Part shown: positions 40,123-49,167 of the stretch, one piece after another
How positions within the stretch are numbered: position 1 is the first letter of the stretch
Layout: each line of letters begins with the position of its first letter
Assembly (NCBI GenBank): GCA_944387525.1
Contig: CALXFF010000009.1
Span: forward strand, 1-49,558
Reading direction: 5' to 3'
DNA: 49,558 nt
Source: an uncultured Clostridia bacterium
GTDB lineage: Bacteria > Bacillota > Clostridia > TANB77 > CAG-508
Position numbers and translations under genes: made by a program
Notes under the pieces: model-generated
The model's database searches: none
What the model was told of the DNA's origin: nothing
What the model saw: the letters and a program-made list of their open reading frames with translations, nothing else

Positions 40123-40368
40123 TTAATGAATAGTATGTGCTGTTATAATTGTGTAACTATATGAGTTAATAGTTATTTTTATATTATCAATTTCACAATA
40201 CCAATTCTTTCCTTGTTTATAAATATTACAGTCTTTATCTAATATTTTATTTTTACAGTATTCAACTACATCATCCGTATCTAATTTAAGGTTTTTCTTA
40301 ATCCTATCAATACCCATTTTGGTAGTATGAACTTTATCTATGCTAGATAGTAATATTTCTTTATTCAT
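40123..40368 (-). CDS. DUF3781 domain protein
   Basis: 81 residues. DKVHTTKMGIDRIKKNL, CKNKILDKDCNIYKQGKNWY and ITINSYSYTIITAH match the compact DUF3781 family found in gut Clostridia and Bacteroides. No known activity. GGAGTTGATAATAA precedes the ATG; it is followed by the membrane metalloprotease-like gene after 62 bases. Confidence 0.8.
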   Translation of the reverse strand: MNKEILLSSIDKVHTTKMGIDRIKKNLKLDTDDVVEYCKNKILDKDCNIYKQGKNWYCEIDNIKITINSYSYTIITAHTIH

Positions 40369-40396
40369 TTATTATCAACTCCATAAATATTATTTT

Positions 40397-40585
40397 TTAG
40401 TCTTTTGTATATTTCCTTTTTATAATATTAAATAAACTTGACAATATAAGACTACTCAATGAAATAAATAAATATATACTATTTTTTTCATCTTCAAAAA
40501 TACATAAGCAAATAAACACTATTGCTAATATCAATAGAATTATGTTTCCTATAATTAGAAATTTAGCTATCAATTTTTTATTCAT
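40397..40585 (-). CDS. Small two-helix membrane protein
   Basis: 62 residues with two membrane helices, FLIIGNIILLILAIVFICLC and YLFISLSSLILSSLFNII, and a basic C-terminus KRKYTKD. GAGAGG lies before the ATG and DUF3781 follows 29 bases after its stop. No family recognised. Confidence 0.55.
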   Translation of the reverse strand: MNKKLIAKFLIIGNIILLILAIVFICLCIFEDEKNSIYLFISLSSLILSSLFNIIKRKYTKD

Positions 40586-40736
40586 ATCAAATTACCTCTC
40601 TTTTAATTGATCATAATTTTTCAACTACAAATTACTATCTTTTGTTAGCATTATATATTAAAAAGTAGATAATTTCAACTTTATTACCTACTCTACTTAT
40701 TGTAATTTGTCGGGATGATTATATAATAATAAATTA

Positions 40737-40758
40737 CAGGTAGTTTTTGAGCTACCTG
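40737..40758 (-). terminator. Weak hairpin downstream of the endonuclease-III-like gene
   Basis: CAGGTAG/CTACCTG with an 8-base loop, then TAATTTATTATT on the minus strand. Short stem and no proper T-run; may end the 40.8-44.0 kb operon. Confidence 0.35.
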
Positions 40759-40822
40759 CATAGTTCTTATTTTTAATCATCTTTCATAGTTTAAGATTTA
40801 CTATTTATTATATTATTATTTT

Positions 40823-41635
40823 TTATAATTCTAATTCTTCTTGTTTTTCTTCTTTATTTTTCTCTCTATAAAAATCGCAACAATCAGTAATAAAACAATT
40901 CTCGCATTTGCATTTAGATTTACAAATATGCTTTCCTTGTAATAAAATCATCGTGTGTGCAATTTGATAGGTTAAATAATCTCTTGGCAAACTATTCTCC
41001 AATCTATTTTTTATTGATTTTATTTGTTTCTTGTTAGAGAAGTCTGGATTATTTGCCCATTTCTCTCCAAAAATTCTTGATGCAGTTCTAAAAACATTTA
41101 TATCTACTACCATACTAGGCATATCAAAACCCAATTCTAACATACAATCTGCACTTTTTTCACCCACTCCAGGCATATTTAATAATCTTTCTCTAGTTTC
41201 TTGTACTGAATCAGTCTTGGCGTTCCATATATCACCATTATAATATTGTTGTATATATTGTGATAACTTGATTATTGTATTTGCCTTTTTTTGAGGCATA
41301 CCTGCTATCTTTATAACTTCTGCTAATTCACTTTCATTTGAATTTAAAACATCTTCTATTGATTTATATCTATTCATAAAATTTTGTACTGCTCTAGTTT
41401 CATTTTCTAATGTAGTTCTTAACGATAAAATTATTGCAATCAAAGTGTAATATGGATCTTTTCTTTTTTCTTCCAATGGATGGGAAGGTCTAGGATATGT
41501 CTGATTTTTTACGAAGGAATACTTTTCACATAATCTTAAAATTATAGTTAATATTTTTTTAGCATCTTTACTTTTATTAAAAAAATCTCTTTCTTCTTCT
41601 ATAATATTTTTAACATCTTCATCACTATTTATCAT
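40823..41635 (-). CDS. Endonuclease-III-like HhH-GPD DNA glycosylase
   Basis: 270 residues. Helix-hairpin-helix with the catalytic Lys in LLNMPGVGEKSADCML and the conserved Asp in SMVVDINVFRTA; C-terminal cysteines in CKSKCKCENCFITDCC form the 4Fe-4S loop. It is longer than Nth at the N-terminus and carries an unusual extra cysteine cluster, so it is a diverged member rather than the housekeeping enzyme. ATGA overlap with the Ham1-like gene. In this operon it may act on an abnormal or modified pyrimidine base; that is inference. Confidence 0.82.
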   Translation of the reverse strand: MINSDEDVKNIIEEERDFFNKSKDAKKILTIILRLCEKYSFVKNQTYPRPSHPLEEKRKDPYYTLIAIILSLRTTLENETRAVQNFMNRYKSIEDVLNSNESELAEVIKIAGMPQKKANTIIKLSQYIQQYYNGDIWNAKTDSVQETRERLLNMPGVGEKSADCMLELGFDMPSMVVDINVFRTASRIFGEKWANNPDFSNKKQIKSIKNRLENSLPRDYLTYQIAHTMILLQGKHICKSKCKCENCFITDCCDFYREKNKEEKQEELEL

Positions 41636-42201
41636 TTAAATACCTCTTTTATTTCTTGCTCTGAATATTTTAAATAATATAAATTATTTTCTTCTTTGTT
41701 CATTTCTGCTACAGTCTTGCATGAATTTAGTGGAATTAGTACATTGCTTAAAGGATAACTATTTTCTTTTATTTCTATTCTTTTATTTAATTTATGATAT
41801 ATGAATGGTATTTGAGTTGTTACTATATTGCTATTGCCATTTTGACTCATAAAACAATAAGACCTTACAATCTCTACTTGCTCTCCTTCTTTTAAATATT
41901 TATTATTAATTATATCTTCTATATAATCTTTAACATTTTCTCTAATTATACCTTTCATTTTTATTCCGTCATCTATACCTATTATATACTTAAAGTCATT
42001 ATTTTTTATATTTAAAAATATTTCTTTTGCTTTATTATAAGCTCTTTCTTGAACAGTTCCACTTTCCTTGTCATTTTTATATAAATCTTTAATGTCATAT
42101 AAATTATAATATTCGTAATCTTTGCCATGAATTGAATCTAATATTCTTTTTACTATTTCAAATTTATCTTTGTTCTTCGTCGCTATCAATATCTTTTCCA
42201 T
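41632..42201 (-). CDS. Ham1-like NTP pyrophosphatase
   Basis: 189 residues from the ATG behind GAAGGAG. N-terminal ILIATKNKDKFEIVKRIL and GTVQERAYNKAKEI match the HAM1/ITPase family that hydrolyses non-canonical NTPs to monophosphates. YIIGIDDGIKMKG takes the place of the ITPase ADDSGL loop. Divergent from RdgB-type proteins, so a specialised nucleotide is likely. Overlaps the end of the kinase-acyltransferase gene and the start of the glycosylase gene. Confidence 0.7.
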   Translation of the reverse strand: MEKILIATKNKDKFEIVKRILDSIHGKDYEYYNLYDIKDLYKNDKESGTVQERAYNKAKEIFLNIKNNDFKYIIGIDDGIKMKGIIRENVKDYIEDIINNKYLKEGEQVEIVRSYCFMSQNGNSNIVTTQIPFIYHKLNKRIEIKENSYPLSNVLIPLNSCKTVAEMNKEENNLYYLKYSEQEIKEVFK

Positions 42202-44029
42202 CTTTTTCTCCTTCATTCAATATTTTATCATAATTTGATTTATCCATAACATAAATCTTTCCTTTTAGTATTTGTTCTTGTTTTCGCTTGTTTAAACATA
42301 ATATTATTTCATTTAGTGGTAGTATATTAAATTGATTTTCATAATATTCAAACCCATTACTTTCAATTTCTCTTCTCGTCATATATTCCATAGAATTTTC
42401 TTTTTTTCCATATGTAAATCTAGCAGGTCTTAAAGCAAAAGGTACAAAATTACATCCTAAAAAAGAAGATGCTTTAAATCCTAAATTCGGATTTATTGTT
42501 GTTGTAATTGCTTGTAAGTCTTTATTTACTTTCCCATCTTTTTTCAGTTTTTTCCATTCTTTATTAGCATAATCTATTGAGTGTTGAAATAAAGAACTCA
42601 TTATATTTTGTGGTGCTGAATTTGAGCACCATGCTCTAGTCATTTCTAGTGTATTTTGTGGTTCTATTCCTAGATAATACAATAATTGTTTCTTATACTC
42701 TCTATCTTGCTTTGAAAAAGATACCCAAGCAATTGGTAATGGCTCGCCCTTAACAAATGCACCATATGAAATAAATTCATCTTCTCTTGGAGTATGTAAA
42801 TAATGACAATTTCTTGCTATAAACTCACTAATATTTCTATCAACTTTTCTATAGACTATATCTTTTAAAGATATAGTCTGTTTATTATCAGAATTATTTA
42901 ATTGTGCCATTATCTGCTTTGTTGAAATAGATTCATATAAATTATTTAGTCTATTTATTTGATTTTGTATTTCATCATCTATTAATGACGAATTAAAAAT
43001 AACTTTTCCATCAATCATTTCTTTGATAAGATTTTGCATTCCATCATTATTTCTGTTTTCTATTCCATTATTAATTTTTATTAATAACTGTATATCTCCT
43101 TGAAATAATTCTTCTATTGGATATGAACACATCTTTATTAAAACTTGATACTCTAAATCTGTTTTACTAATAAAATTCTTACCAATTAGAAATCTGTCTA
43201 AATTTCTATCTAAATATGCCTTTATTATTTCTAAAAAAGGATTAAATATCCATTCAAATTCTCGTCTGTTAATAGATTTATCATTTTGTAAATGATTAAA
43301 TTTTTCATTTTGCTTCTCTATTTTTTGCATTTCTCTAATCGCAATTTCTTCCACCTGCTCTTCAGAAAGATCTGTTGTATCAATATAAATATAATTATAC
43401 AGCATTGGGAGTAAATCCTTGGTTAAATTTATTCCATCTTTACGATTTCTTTCTACTACTTCTTTATATGCTTCAACTATACTTTTATAAGATGTTGGAT
43501 TTCTACCATACAGCCTTTCTGCTGCTTTTTCATCAGTTATATCAAGGAAAATTGTGGTAAATTGAGTTGTATCTATCTCTTGTATATTATGTCCCGTCAT
43601 TGCGTAATTACCAACTCTTTTGCCAAAGTCATTATTTATAAAATTTAATATTCTTTTCCTTATCAAATTAGATTTAGCAACTAATGATATAATGCCATTA
43701 ACTTCTTTTGAATATAATTTATCATCTGTTACATCTTGACCTTCAACAACTAATTTTCCATCTATTATTTCTAACTTATTCAATGATTCTTCAAATGTTC
43801 TATTCCACCTATACAATTCCTGTATTATTCTAGTTTCTTCCTGTTTATCGTTTTCAAATAATTTCTGATAGTCAGGATTTATAGTAGTTTTTTGTATTGC
43901 AAATAATGCTAGATACCTATATAACTTTCCAGTATCTAAAACATTAATATTATATTTTCTTTTTAAGTTATCTAACAATGTATTCTTTCCAGAAGCAACT
44001 GGACCTATAATAAATAAATTTTGGTTCAT
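42164..44029 (-). CDS. Cytidylate-kinase-like domain fused to a Mom/GNAT-like acyltransferase domain
   Basis: 621 residues. Residues 1 to about 240 resemble cytidylate kinase: P-loop GPVASGKNT (9-17, Asn where Ser or Thr is usual), LDTGKLYRYLALFA, IFLDITDEKAAERLYGR and the late YIDTTDLSEEQVEEIAI. A helical linker (about 245-385) leads to a C-terminal domain (about 390-560) with CHYLHTPREDEFISYGAF, PIAWVSFSK and RAWCSNSAPQNIMSSLFQHS, resembling the GNAT-like Mom family that modifies adenine or nucleotides in phage DNA. GGAGGAATAAA lies before the ATG. Inferred role: phosphorylation plus acyl-type decoration of a pyrimidine nucleotide. The GNAT/Mom assignment is from pattern only. Confidence 0.6.
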   Translation of the reverse strand: MNQNLFIIGPVASGKNTLLDNLKRKYNINVLDTGKLYRYLALFAIQKTTINPDYQKLFENDKQEETRIIQELYRWNRTFEESLNKLEIIDGKLVVEGQDVTDDKLYSKEVNGIISLVAKSNLIRKRILNFINNDFGKRVGNYAMTGHNIQEIDTTQFTTIFLDITDEKAAERLYGRNPTSYKSIVEAYKEVVERNRKDGINLTKDLLPMLYNYIYIDTTDLSEEQVEEIAIREMQKIEKQNEKFNHLQNDKSINRREFEWIFNPFLEIIKAYLDRNLDRFLIGKNFISKTDLEYQVLIKMCSYPIEELFQGDIQLLIKINNGIENRNNDGMQNLIKEMIDGKVIFNSSLIDDEIQNQINRLNNLYESISTKQIMAQLNNSDNKQTISLKDIVYRKVDRNISEFIARNCHYLHTPREDEFISYGAFVKGEPLPIAWVSFSKQDREYKKQLLYYLGIEPQNTLEMTRAWCSNSAPQNIMSSLFQHSIDYANKEWKKLKKDGKVNKDLQAITTTINPNLGFKASSFLGCNFVPFALRPARFTYGKKENSMEYMTRREIESNGFEYYENQFNILPLNEIILCLNKRKQEQILKGKIYVMDKSNYDKILNEGEKDGKDIDSDEEQR

Positions 44030-44285
44030 TTTATTCCTCCAATTATCTTTATTTATTATCTTTGGTTTATATATATTTTAATAAAACAATTATATAGCAT
44101 TAATTTTTTATATCTTATGCATTTAATAAATAACTACTGGAAATGTTTTCCACATCACTATTATATCATATGCAGTTAATAATTTCAATCTTTTTACATT
44201 ATGTAAAATTAGATTCTGAAATAAAAATTGAAAAAAGTATGAAATCAAATAAAAAAATTTTTAATTTATTTTTTATAGATATATT

Positions 44286-45281
44286 TTATGTAATATATTT
44301 TCTGTGTGAATTTTTTACATTATTTTGATTTACCATTGCATATTCCATTGTGGTATCGATTTTTATATGCCCTAATAATTTTTGCACTTGTTCAATTGGC
44401 ATTCCTTTGTCTATTGCCATTGTAGCCATTGTTCTTCTAAATTTATGTGGATGTACTTTATTTATATTTGCTTCTTTTCCTAAATTTCTGATAATAATTT
44501 CAATTCCTGATATTCCTAATCTATTATATGGTTTTATTAATGATACGAATAAGGCTTCATTATCATCTGTTCTAGTCTCCAAATATTTTTCTATGTACAT
44601 TTTACTTTTGGCACTAAAATATACTTCTCTTTCAGTATTTCCTTTTCCTAAAACTACACAGCTTCTTTCTTGAAAGTCCATATCAGAAATATTTAATCTA
44701 GTTAATTCTCCAACTCTCATACCAGTAGATATTAATAGTTCTAATATTGCTAAATCTCTTGCATTGGAACAAGTATCTCTTAATTTTTCTAAATTTTCAT
44801 CAGTTAAAGTTTCTTTAACTCTTTTAGTGGTCTTTACTTTATGTATTCTTCTAACAGGACTTTTTACAATATAATCTTCATTTTCTAACCAAGCAAAAAA
44901 ACTTGATAATGTTCTTCTGATATTGTCTATTGTTACCATTCCTGCTTTAGAACTATTTTTGTAATCAGCTAAATAATCTCTTAATATTTCAGTAGTAATT
45001 TCTTCAATTGGTAAATTTACTTTTTCTAACATTTTAGTTATATTATCCTTGTAGTAATTTAAAGTTCTGTTTGAACAGCCTTCAATTTCTTTTGATGATA
45101 TAAATTTATTTAATAATTCTTCATTATTGTGTTGTATTGCTTCTCTTTGGCTTTGTTCTAATATTTCTATTTGGTAATTTAAACATATTTCTGTTAGTAT
45201 TTCTTTTAACTTTGTTCTTTGGTTATTGTCTAGAAATTCTTTTGTTAAGTCGATCACTTTGTTTACAAATAATTCTCTCAT
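44286..45281 (-). CDS. Tyrosine recombinase (XerC/XerD/phage-integrase family)
   Basis: 331 residues with an N-terminal core-binding domain and a complete catalytic set: Arg in TGMRVGEL, Lys in VVLGKGNTER, HxxR in HPHKFRRT, His in LLGHIKID and the nucleophile Tyr in TTMEYAMV. GGGGG precedes the ATG. It may be the recombinase of the accessory segment that includes the kinase-acyltransferase operon; no pair of attachment repeats is visible, so this is not shown. Confidence 0.9.
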   Translation of the reverse strand: MRELFVNKVIDLTKEFLDNNQRTKLKEILTEICLNYQIEILEQSQREAIQHNNEELLNKFISSKEIEGCSNRTLNYYKDNITKMLEKVNLPIEEITTEILRDYLADYKNSSKAGMVTIDNIRRTLSSFFAWLENEDYIVKSPVRRIHKVKTTKRVKETLTDENLEKLRDTCSNARDLAILELLISTGMRVGELTRLNISDMDFQERSCVVLGKGNTEREVYFSAKSKMYIEKYLETRTDDNEALFVSLIKPYNRLGISGIEIIIRNLGKEANINKVHPHKFRRTMATMAIDKGMPIEQVQKLLGHIKIDTTMEYAMVNQNNVKNSHRKYIT

Positions 45282-45619
45282 GACAATTACCCCCTATACT
45301 TTAAAATATTTCAATATAGAACTACAACTATATTATACAACATTTTGTCCATTTTACATAATTCAGGAGGTTTATGAGAAATTTTACCTTATTTTAATTA
45401 AAAATGAGCATATCAAAAATAATATACTCACTCTAAATCCTATATTTATTTACTCATTTTATTTAAAATTAAAATTTGCAATCTGCGAGACAAATTACTA
45501 TTTTAATAACCAATTATCAATATCATATATTTGAATACCTTCATATCGATATTCTTCATGTCTTGTATATAAAAAGGATCTACTTTTAAAATGTAGTTCC
45601 TTTTCTTTCAATAAATATT
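45282..45619. other. Non-coding gap between the recombinase and nrdG
   Basis: About 340 bases. It contains a minus-strand TATAAT-like box near 45336 that may serve the recombinase, a hairpin after nrdG, and no supported ORF. A lone plus-strand AGGAGG followed by an ATG runs into a stop after seven codons. Confidence 0.5.
45571..45604 (-). terminator. Terminator after nrdG
   Basis: AAAAGGATCTAC (45572-45583) pairs with GTAGTTCCTTTT (45593-45604) with a single mismatch, ending in a T-run on the minus strand. Confidence 0.7.
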
Positions 45620-46111
45620 TTATTCTAATATAACAGTTTCATGTTCTTTTAATGATTTTGGAATATCTATAACTCTTTGGTTTGATGAGCCTTTCCATTT
45701 AAGAATAGGAGAATGTAATTCATCATGATATGTTCCATCTACTAGCACATCAACATAGTTTAATACTTCTTTATCTTTTAAATCTTTTTCAAAATTATAT
45801 CCTGACCATACCCATAAGTTTTTGTTTGGATATTTTTCTTTGAAGGCTTTTGCAAGTTTTGTAGTACCTTCTATATTTACTGGATTCATAGGTTCTCCAC
45901 CTAATATAGATAACCCTTTTATTTCATTTTTGTCACACAAGTCTAATACTTTATTAATTGTATCATCTGTAAATTCTTTACCGCCTTCAAAGTCCCAAGT
46001 TTCAGGATTGAAACAATTTTTACAATGGAATTGACATCCTTGCATAAATATAGATACTCTTACTCCTGGTCCATTTGAAATATCCATTTTTCTAATTAAA
46101 TTATATCTCAT
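45620..46111 (-). CDS. nrdG: Anaerobic ribonucleotide reductase activating protein
   Basis: Radical-SAM activase that makes the glycyl radical on NrdD. 163 residues with MQGCQFHCKNCFNPETWDF holding the CxxxCxxC cluster cysteines, and LSILGGEPMNP, the SAM-binding GGE motif. AAGAGG precedes the ATG. It follows nrdD by 26 bases in one operon. Confidence 0.95.
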   Translation of the reverse strand: MRYNLIRKMDISNGPGVRVSIFMQGCQFHCKNCFNPETWDFEGGKEFTDDTINKVLDLCDKNEIKGLSILGGEPMNPVNIEGTTKLAKAFKEKYPNKNLWVWSGYNFEKDLKDKEVLNYVDVLVDGTYHDELHSPILKWKGSSNQRVIDIPKSLKEHETVILE

Positions 46112-46137
46112 AACTCTTTTCCTCTTTTCTTTTTCAA

Positions 46138-48327
46138 TCAGGCTTCTTTGTTGTCTATATGTAAAACCCTCTCCTTAATCTCTTGAGTTCTACCCTTATT
46201 CCAGAAATTAGTTCCAATATATCCACAAGTACGTCTTGCAACATTTAATGTATTATGATCTCTATTACCACAATTTGGACAATACCATTCTAAATCATCA
46301 TCAATTAAAATTTCTCCTGTGTAGCCACATTTTTGGCAATAATCTGATTTAGTATTAAGCTCTGCGTACATGATATTATCATAGATAAATTTGATAACTT
46401 CTATAATTGCATCTAAATTATTTTGTAAGTTTGGTGTTTCAATATATGAAATAGCTCCACCTGGACTTAATTTTTGGAATTCACTTTCCAATTTTAATTT
46501 AGAAAATGCATCTATTTCTTCAAATACAGGTACATGGTATGAATTTGTTACATATCCTCTGTCTGTTATTCCTTTAACAGTTCCAAATCTTTCTTTTAGG
46601 CATTTAGCAAATTTGTATGTTGTAGATTCTATTGGTGAACCATATACAGAATAATCAATATCTTCTTCTTTTTTCCATTTATTAGTCATGTCATTTAAGT
46701 GTTGCATAACTTTTAGACCGAATTCTTTTCCTTCTCCATTATCTGTATGAGAATGTCCTGTCATAACTTTTACACATTCATATAATCCTGCATATCCTAA
46801 AGAAATTGTTGAATATCCATGATGTAGTAATTCATGAATTGATTCTCCTTTTTCTAGTCTTGCTAAAGCGCCATTTTGCCATAAGATAGGTGCTACATCA
46901 CTTGTTACTGTACTTAATCTCTTATGTCTTATTTGTAGAGCTTGATGGCATAACTCTAATCTTTCATCAAATATTTTCCAGAACTCATCCATATCACCAT
47001 CTGCTGAAAGTGCAACATCTGGTAAGTTTATTGTAACAACTCCTTGGTTGAATCTTCCATAATATTTTCCTTTTCCTTCAACATAGTTTTTAGCTTTTGC
47101 AATATTTCCTAAGCTCATTGTTCTGTCTGGAGTTAAGAATGATCTACATCCCATACATGGATAGCAATCACCATCACCTAATTCATTTTTCTTTAATTCT
47201 TTCATTACTTTTTCTGAGATATAGTCTGGAACCATTCTCTTTGCTGTACATTCAGCAGCAAGTTTTGTTAGATACCAATATTTACTGTCCTCATGTATAT
47301 TATCTTCTTCAAGGATATATAGAAGTTTTGGAAATGCTGGTGTTATATATACACCTTTTTCATTTTTAAATCCAAGTATTCTTTGTTTTAAGAATTCTTC
47401 TATTATCATAGCTAATTCTTCTTTGTATTCATCTGTTTCTCCAAGATACATACAAACAGATAAGAATGGTGCTTGTCCATTTGTATTTGTCATTGAATTT
47501 ACTTGATAATTAAATGTCTGCACTCCATCTTCAACTTCTTTTCTAGTATCTTCTTTTGCAAATTTTTCACATTCTTCTTTGCTCAAATTTCTAGCTTGAT
47601 ATTTTTTTAAATATTTTTCATAACTTAGTCTTACAAATGGTGCTAAATGTGATAATGAAACTGTTGCTCCTCCATAACTTGATGATGTAACTGCTAAGAT
47701 AATTTGAGTTGCGATTGTTGCCGCTGTAATGAATCTATGTGGTTTTTCTATCATTACTCCATTTATTACTGTTCCATTTTGTAACATATCGTCTAAGTTA
47801 ATTAATTCACAATTGTGTAAGGCATTTTGTGCAAAATAGTCTGCATCATGGAAGTGGATAATACCTTTGTCATGTGCTTCAACTATTTCTTCTGGAAGTA
47901 AAAATCTTCTTGTAATGTCTGTGCTTGTTATTCCTGCTAAATAATCTCTTTGTGTTGTTACTACTTGTGCATTTTTGTTTGAGTTTTCACTATTCCAGTA
48001 CTCATTTTCTCCTTCTATTAGTTCTTTTATTGATTTGTCTGTTGTATTTGCTTTTCTAACTAATTCTCTTGTGTATCTATATGTAATATATTTTTTAGCT
48101 AATTCATATTTATCAAATTCCATTAATTTTTCTTCGATTATGTCTTGAATATCTTCAACTAATATTCTCTTTTTATTTAATTCTTCTATATATTGAATAA
48201 TCTCTTCAATTTGTTCTTTAGTTACTTTTTTCTTCCCCTTAACCTCATTATTTGCTTTTCCTATTGCTATTCTAATCTTTTCTGGATCATAGTCTACAAT
48301 GTGTCCATCTCTTTTTACAATTTTCAT
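46138..48327 (-). CDS. nrdD: Anaerobic ribonucleoside-triphosphate reductase
   Basis: Class III ribonucleotide reductase, reducing NTPs to dNTPs without oxygen. 729 residues from the ATG of MKIVKRDGHIV, behind GGAGGAACAAAAGAG. Residues 1-90 are an ATP-cone (allosteric dATP/ATP switch). The catalytic barrel contains HFHDADYF and ALHNCELINLDDML, and the C-terminus has the zinc ribbon YCQKCGY...CPNCGN and the glycyl radical in RRTCGYIG. Operon with nrdG. It fits the strictly anaerobic lifestyle of the organism. It shares its upstream region with a divergent Crp/Fnr regulator. Confidence 0.96.
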   Translation of the reverse strand: MKIVKRDGHIVDYDPEKIRIAIGKANNEVKGKKKVTKEQIEEIIQYIEELNKKRILVEDIQDIIEEKLMEFDKYELAKKYITYRYTRELVRKANTTDKSIKELIEGENEYWNSENSNKNAQVVTTQRDYLAGITSTDITRRFLLPEEIVEAHDKGIIHFHDADYFAQNALHNCELINLDDMLQNGTVINGVMIEKPHRFITAATIATQIILAVTSSSYGGATVSLSHLAPFVRLSYEKYLKKYQARNLSKEECEKFAKEDTRKEVEDGVQTFNYQVNSMTNTNGQAPFLSVCMYLGETDEYKEELAMIIEEFLKQRILGFKNEKGVYITPAFPKLLYILEEDNIHEDSKYWYLTKLAAECTAKRMVPDYISEKVMKELKKNELGDGDCYPCMGCRSFLTPDRTMSLGNIAKAKNYVEGKGKYYGRFNQGVVTINLPDVALSADGDMDEFWKIFDERLELCHQALQIRHKRLSTVTSDVAPILWQNGALARLEKGESIHELLHHGYSTISLGYAGLYECVKVMTGHSHTDNGEGKEFGLKVMQHLNDMTNKWKKEEDIDYSVYGSPIESTTYKFAKCLKERFGTVKGITDRGYVTNSYHVPVFEEIDAFSKLKLESEFQKLSPGGAISYIETPNLQNNLDAIIEVIKFIYDNIMYAELNTKSDYCQKCGYTGEILIDDDLEWYCPNCGNRDHNTLNVARRTCGYIGTNFWNKGRTQEIKERVLHIDNKEA

Positions 48328-48399
48328 CTCTTTTGTTCCTCCTTTTATTATTTTCATGTCTAAATATTATATATAATTTTTAAATTATACAAGTTGCAC

Positions 48400-48428
48400 T
48401 TGCACCTTTTTTATTTTTTTGTTAAAAT
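48400..48428 (+). promoter_or_regulatory. Promoter of the Crp/Fnr gene
   Basis: TTGCAC (48400-48405), 17-base spacer, TAAAAT (48423-48428) on the plus strand. The -35 hexamer is part of a tandem TTGCAC (first copy 48394-48399), which may be an operator. Confidence 0.6.
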
Positions 48429-48446
48429 ATTTTTCAGGTGATGGTT

Positions 48447-49082
48447 ATGACTGCTCCTTTTGAGGGTTTGACAAAATCTCAAATAAATAAATTGCTTGAT
48501 TTACTAGGCGTTCACGTCTATAAGTTCAATAAAAATCAGGAGATTTTGCCTACTATAAAGAATGAAAATATTGTTGGAATTATTTTAGATGGTTATGCTC
48601 AAATTTTAAATATTGAATATAATGGAAATGAAATTGTAATTGATAATCTTTATAAAGATAGTGTGTTTGGTACTAATATTTCTTTGACTAATAGCGAAAA
48701 TTATCAGATTATTGCAAAACAAGATACTGATGTTTTGGTTATTGATTATGATAAATTGATTAATCCTCAAAATTTGAATCACAATTATTTTAATATTTTT
48801 TTTAGGAATTTGTTTGATATTATAAATATTAAGATGAAAGAGAAAAATGAAAGAATTAAGGTTTTAGAGAAGAAACAAATTAGGGAAAAACTTCTTGAGT
48901 ATTTTGAGATGGAGTATAAAAAAGGTCATTTGAATAATAATATTTTTTTGTCTTTTTCTTTTAAAGATTTAGCTGATTATCTTGCTATTAATAGGTCTGC
49001 TATGTTTAGAGAGTTGAAGCATTTGAAAGAGGAAAAGTTGATTGAAGTGAAGAATCGTAAGGTAACACTTTTGTATAAATAG
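48447..49082 (+). CDS. Crp/Fnr-family transcriptional regulator
   Basis: 211 residues from the ATG that has AGGTGA 5 to 7 bases upstream; the longer frame starts at a GTG inside that site. N-terminal cyclic-nucleotide-type beta-barrel (VGIILDGYAQILNIEYNGNE, DSVFGTNIS) and a C-terminal winged helix with SFKDLADYLAINRSAMFREL as helix-turn-helix. The cysteines needed for an Fnr iron-sulfur cluster are absent (no Cys in the protein), so it is not an oxygen-sensing Fnr proper. It is divergent from nrdD and could control it. Ligand unknown. Confidence 0.9.
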   Translation: MTAPFEGLTKSQINKLLDLLGVHVYKFNKNQEILPTIKNENIVGIILDGYAQILNIEYNGNEIVIDNLYKDSVFGTNISLTNSENYQIIAKQDTDVLVIDYDKLINPQNLNHNYFNIFFRNLFDIINIKMKEKNERIKVLEKKQIREKLLEYFEMEYKKGHLNNNIFLSFSFKDLADYLAINRSAMFRELKHLKEEKLIEVKNRKVTLLYK

Positions 49083-49110
49083 ATTCAAAGTTTATGCAAA
49101 AGGAAATGAA

Positions 49111-49141
49111 AGAGGGCGTTCTGATAAATAGAACTCCCTCT
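49111..49141. terminator. Bidirectional hairpin between the converging genes
   Basis: AGAGGGCGTTCT (49111-49122) pairs with AGAACTCCCTCT (49130-49141) with one mismatch and a 7-base loop. It lies between the plus-strand regulator and the minus-strand small gene, both pointing toward it. Confidence 0.65.
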
Positions 49142-49167
49142 AATCCAGATTTAATTTTATTAAATTT

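Noticed and set aside
44030-44285. Attachment site next to the tyrosine recombinase
   Set aside because: AT-rich palindromes occur here (for example TTTTACATTATGTAAAAT), but no matching direct repeat was seen at the other end of the region and there is no tRNA gene.
45372-45400. Plus-strand AGGAGG followed by ATG
   Set aside because: The frame stops after seven codons; no sign of a leader peptide or attenuator.
45490-45610. Minus-strand frame of about 36 codons reading ELHFKSRSFLYTRHEE and on to DIDNWLLK, after nrdG
   Set aside because: Its front half is the nrdG terminator hairpin and there is no start signal. Likely chance, perhaps a tiny fragment of an old gene.
48328-48446. NrdR box or AdoCbl riboswitch upstream of nrdD
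   Set aside because: No pair of ACA-type NrdR boxes and no B12-box were found in the 120 bases.
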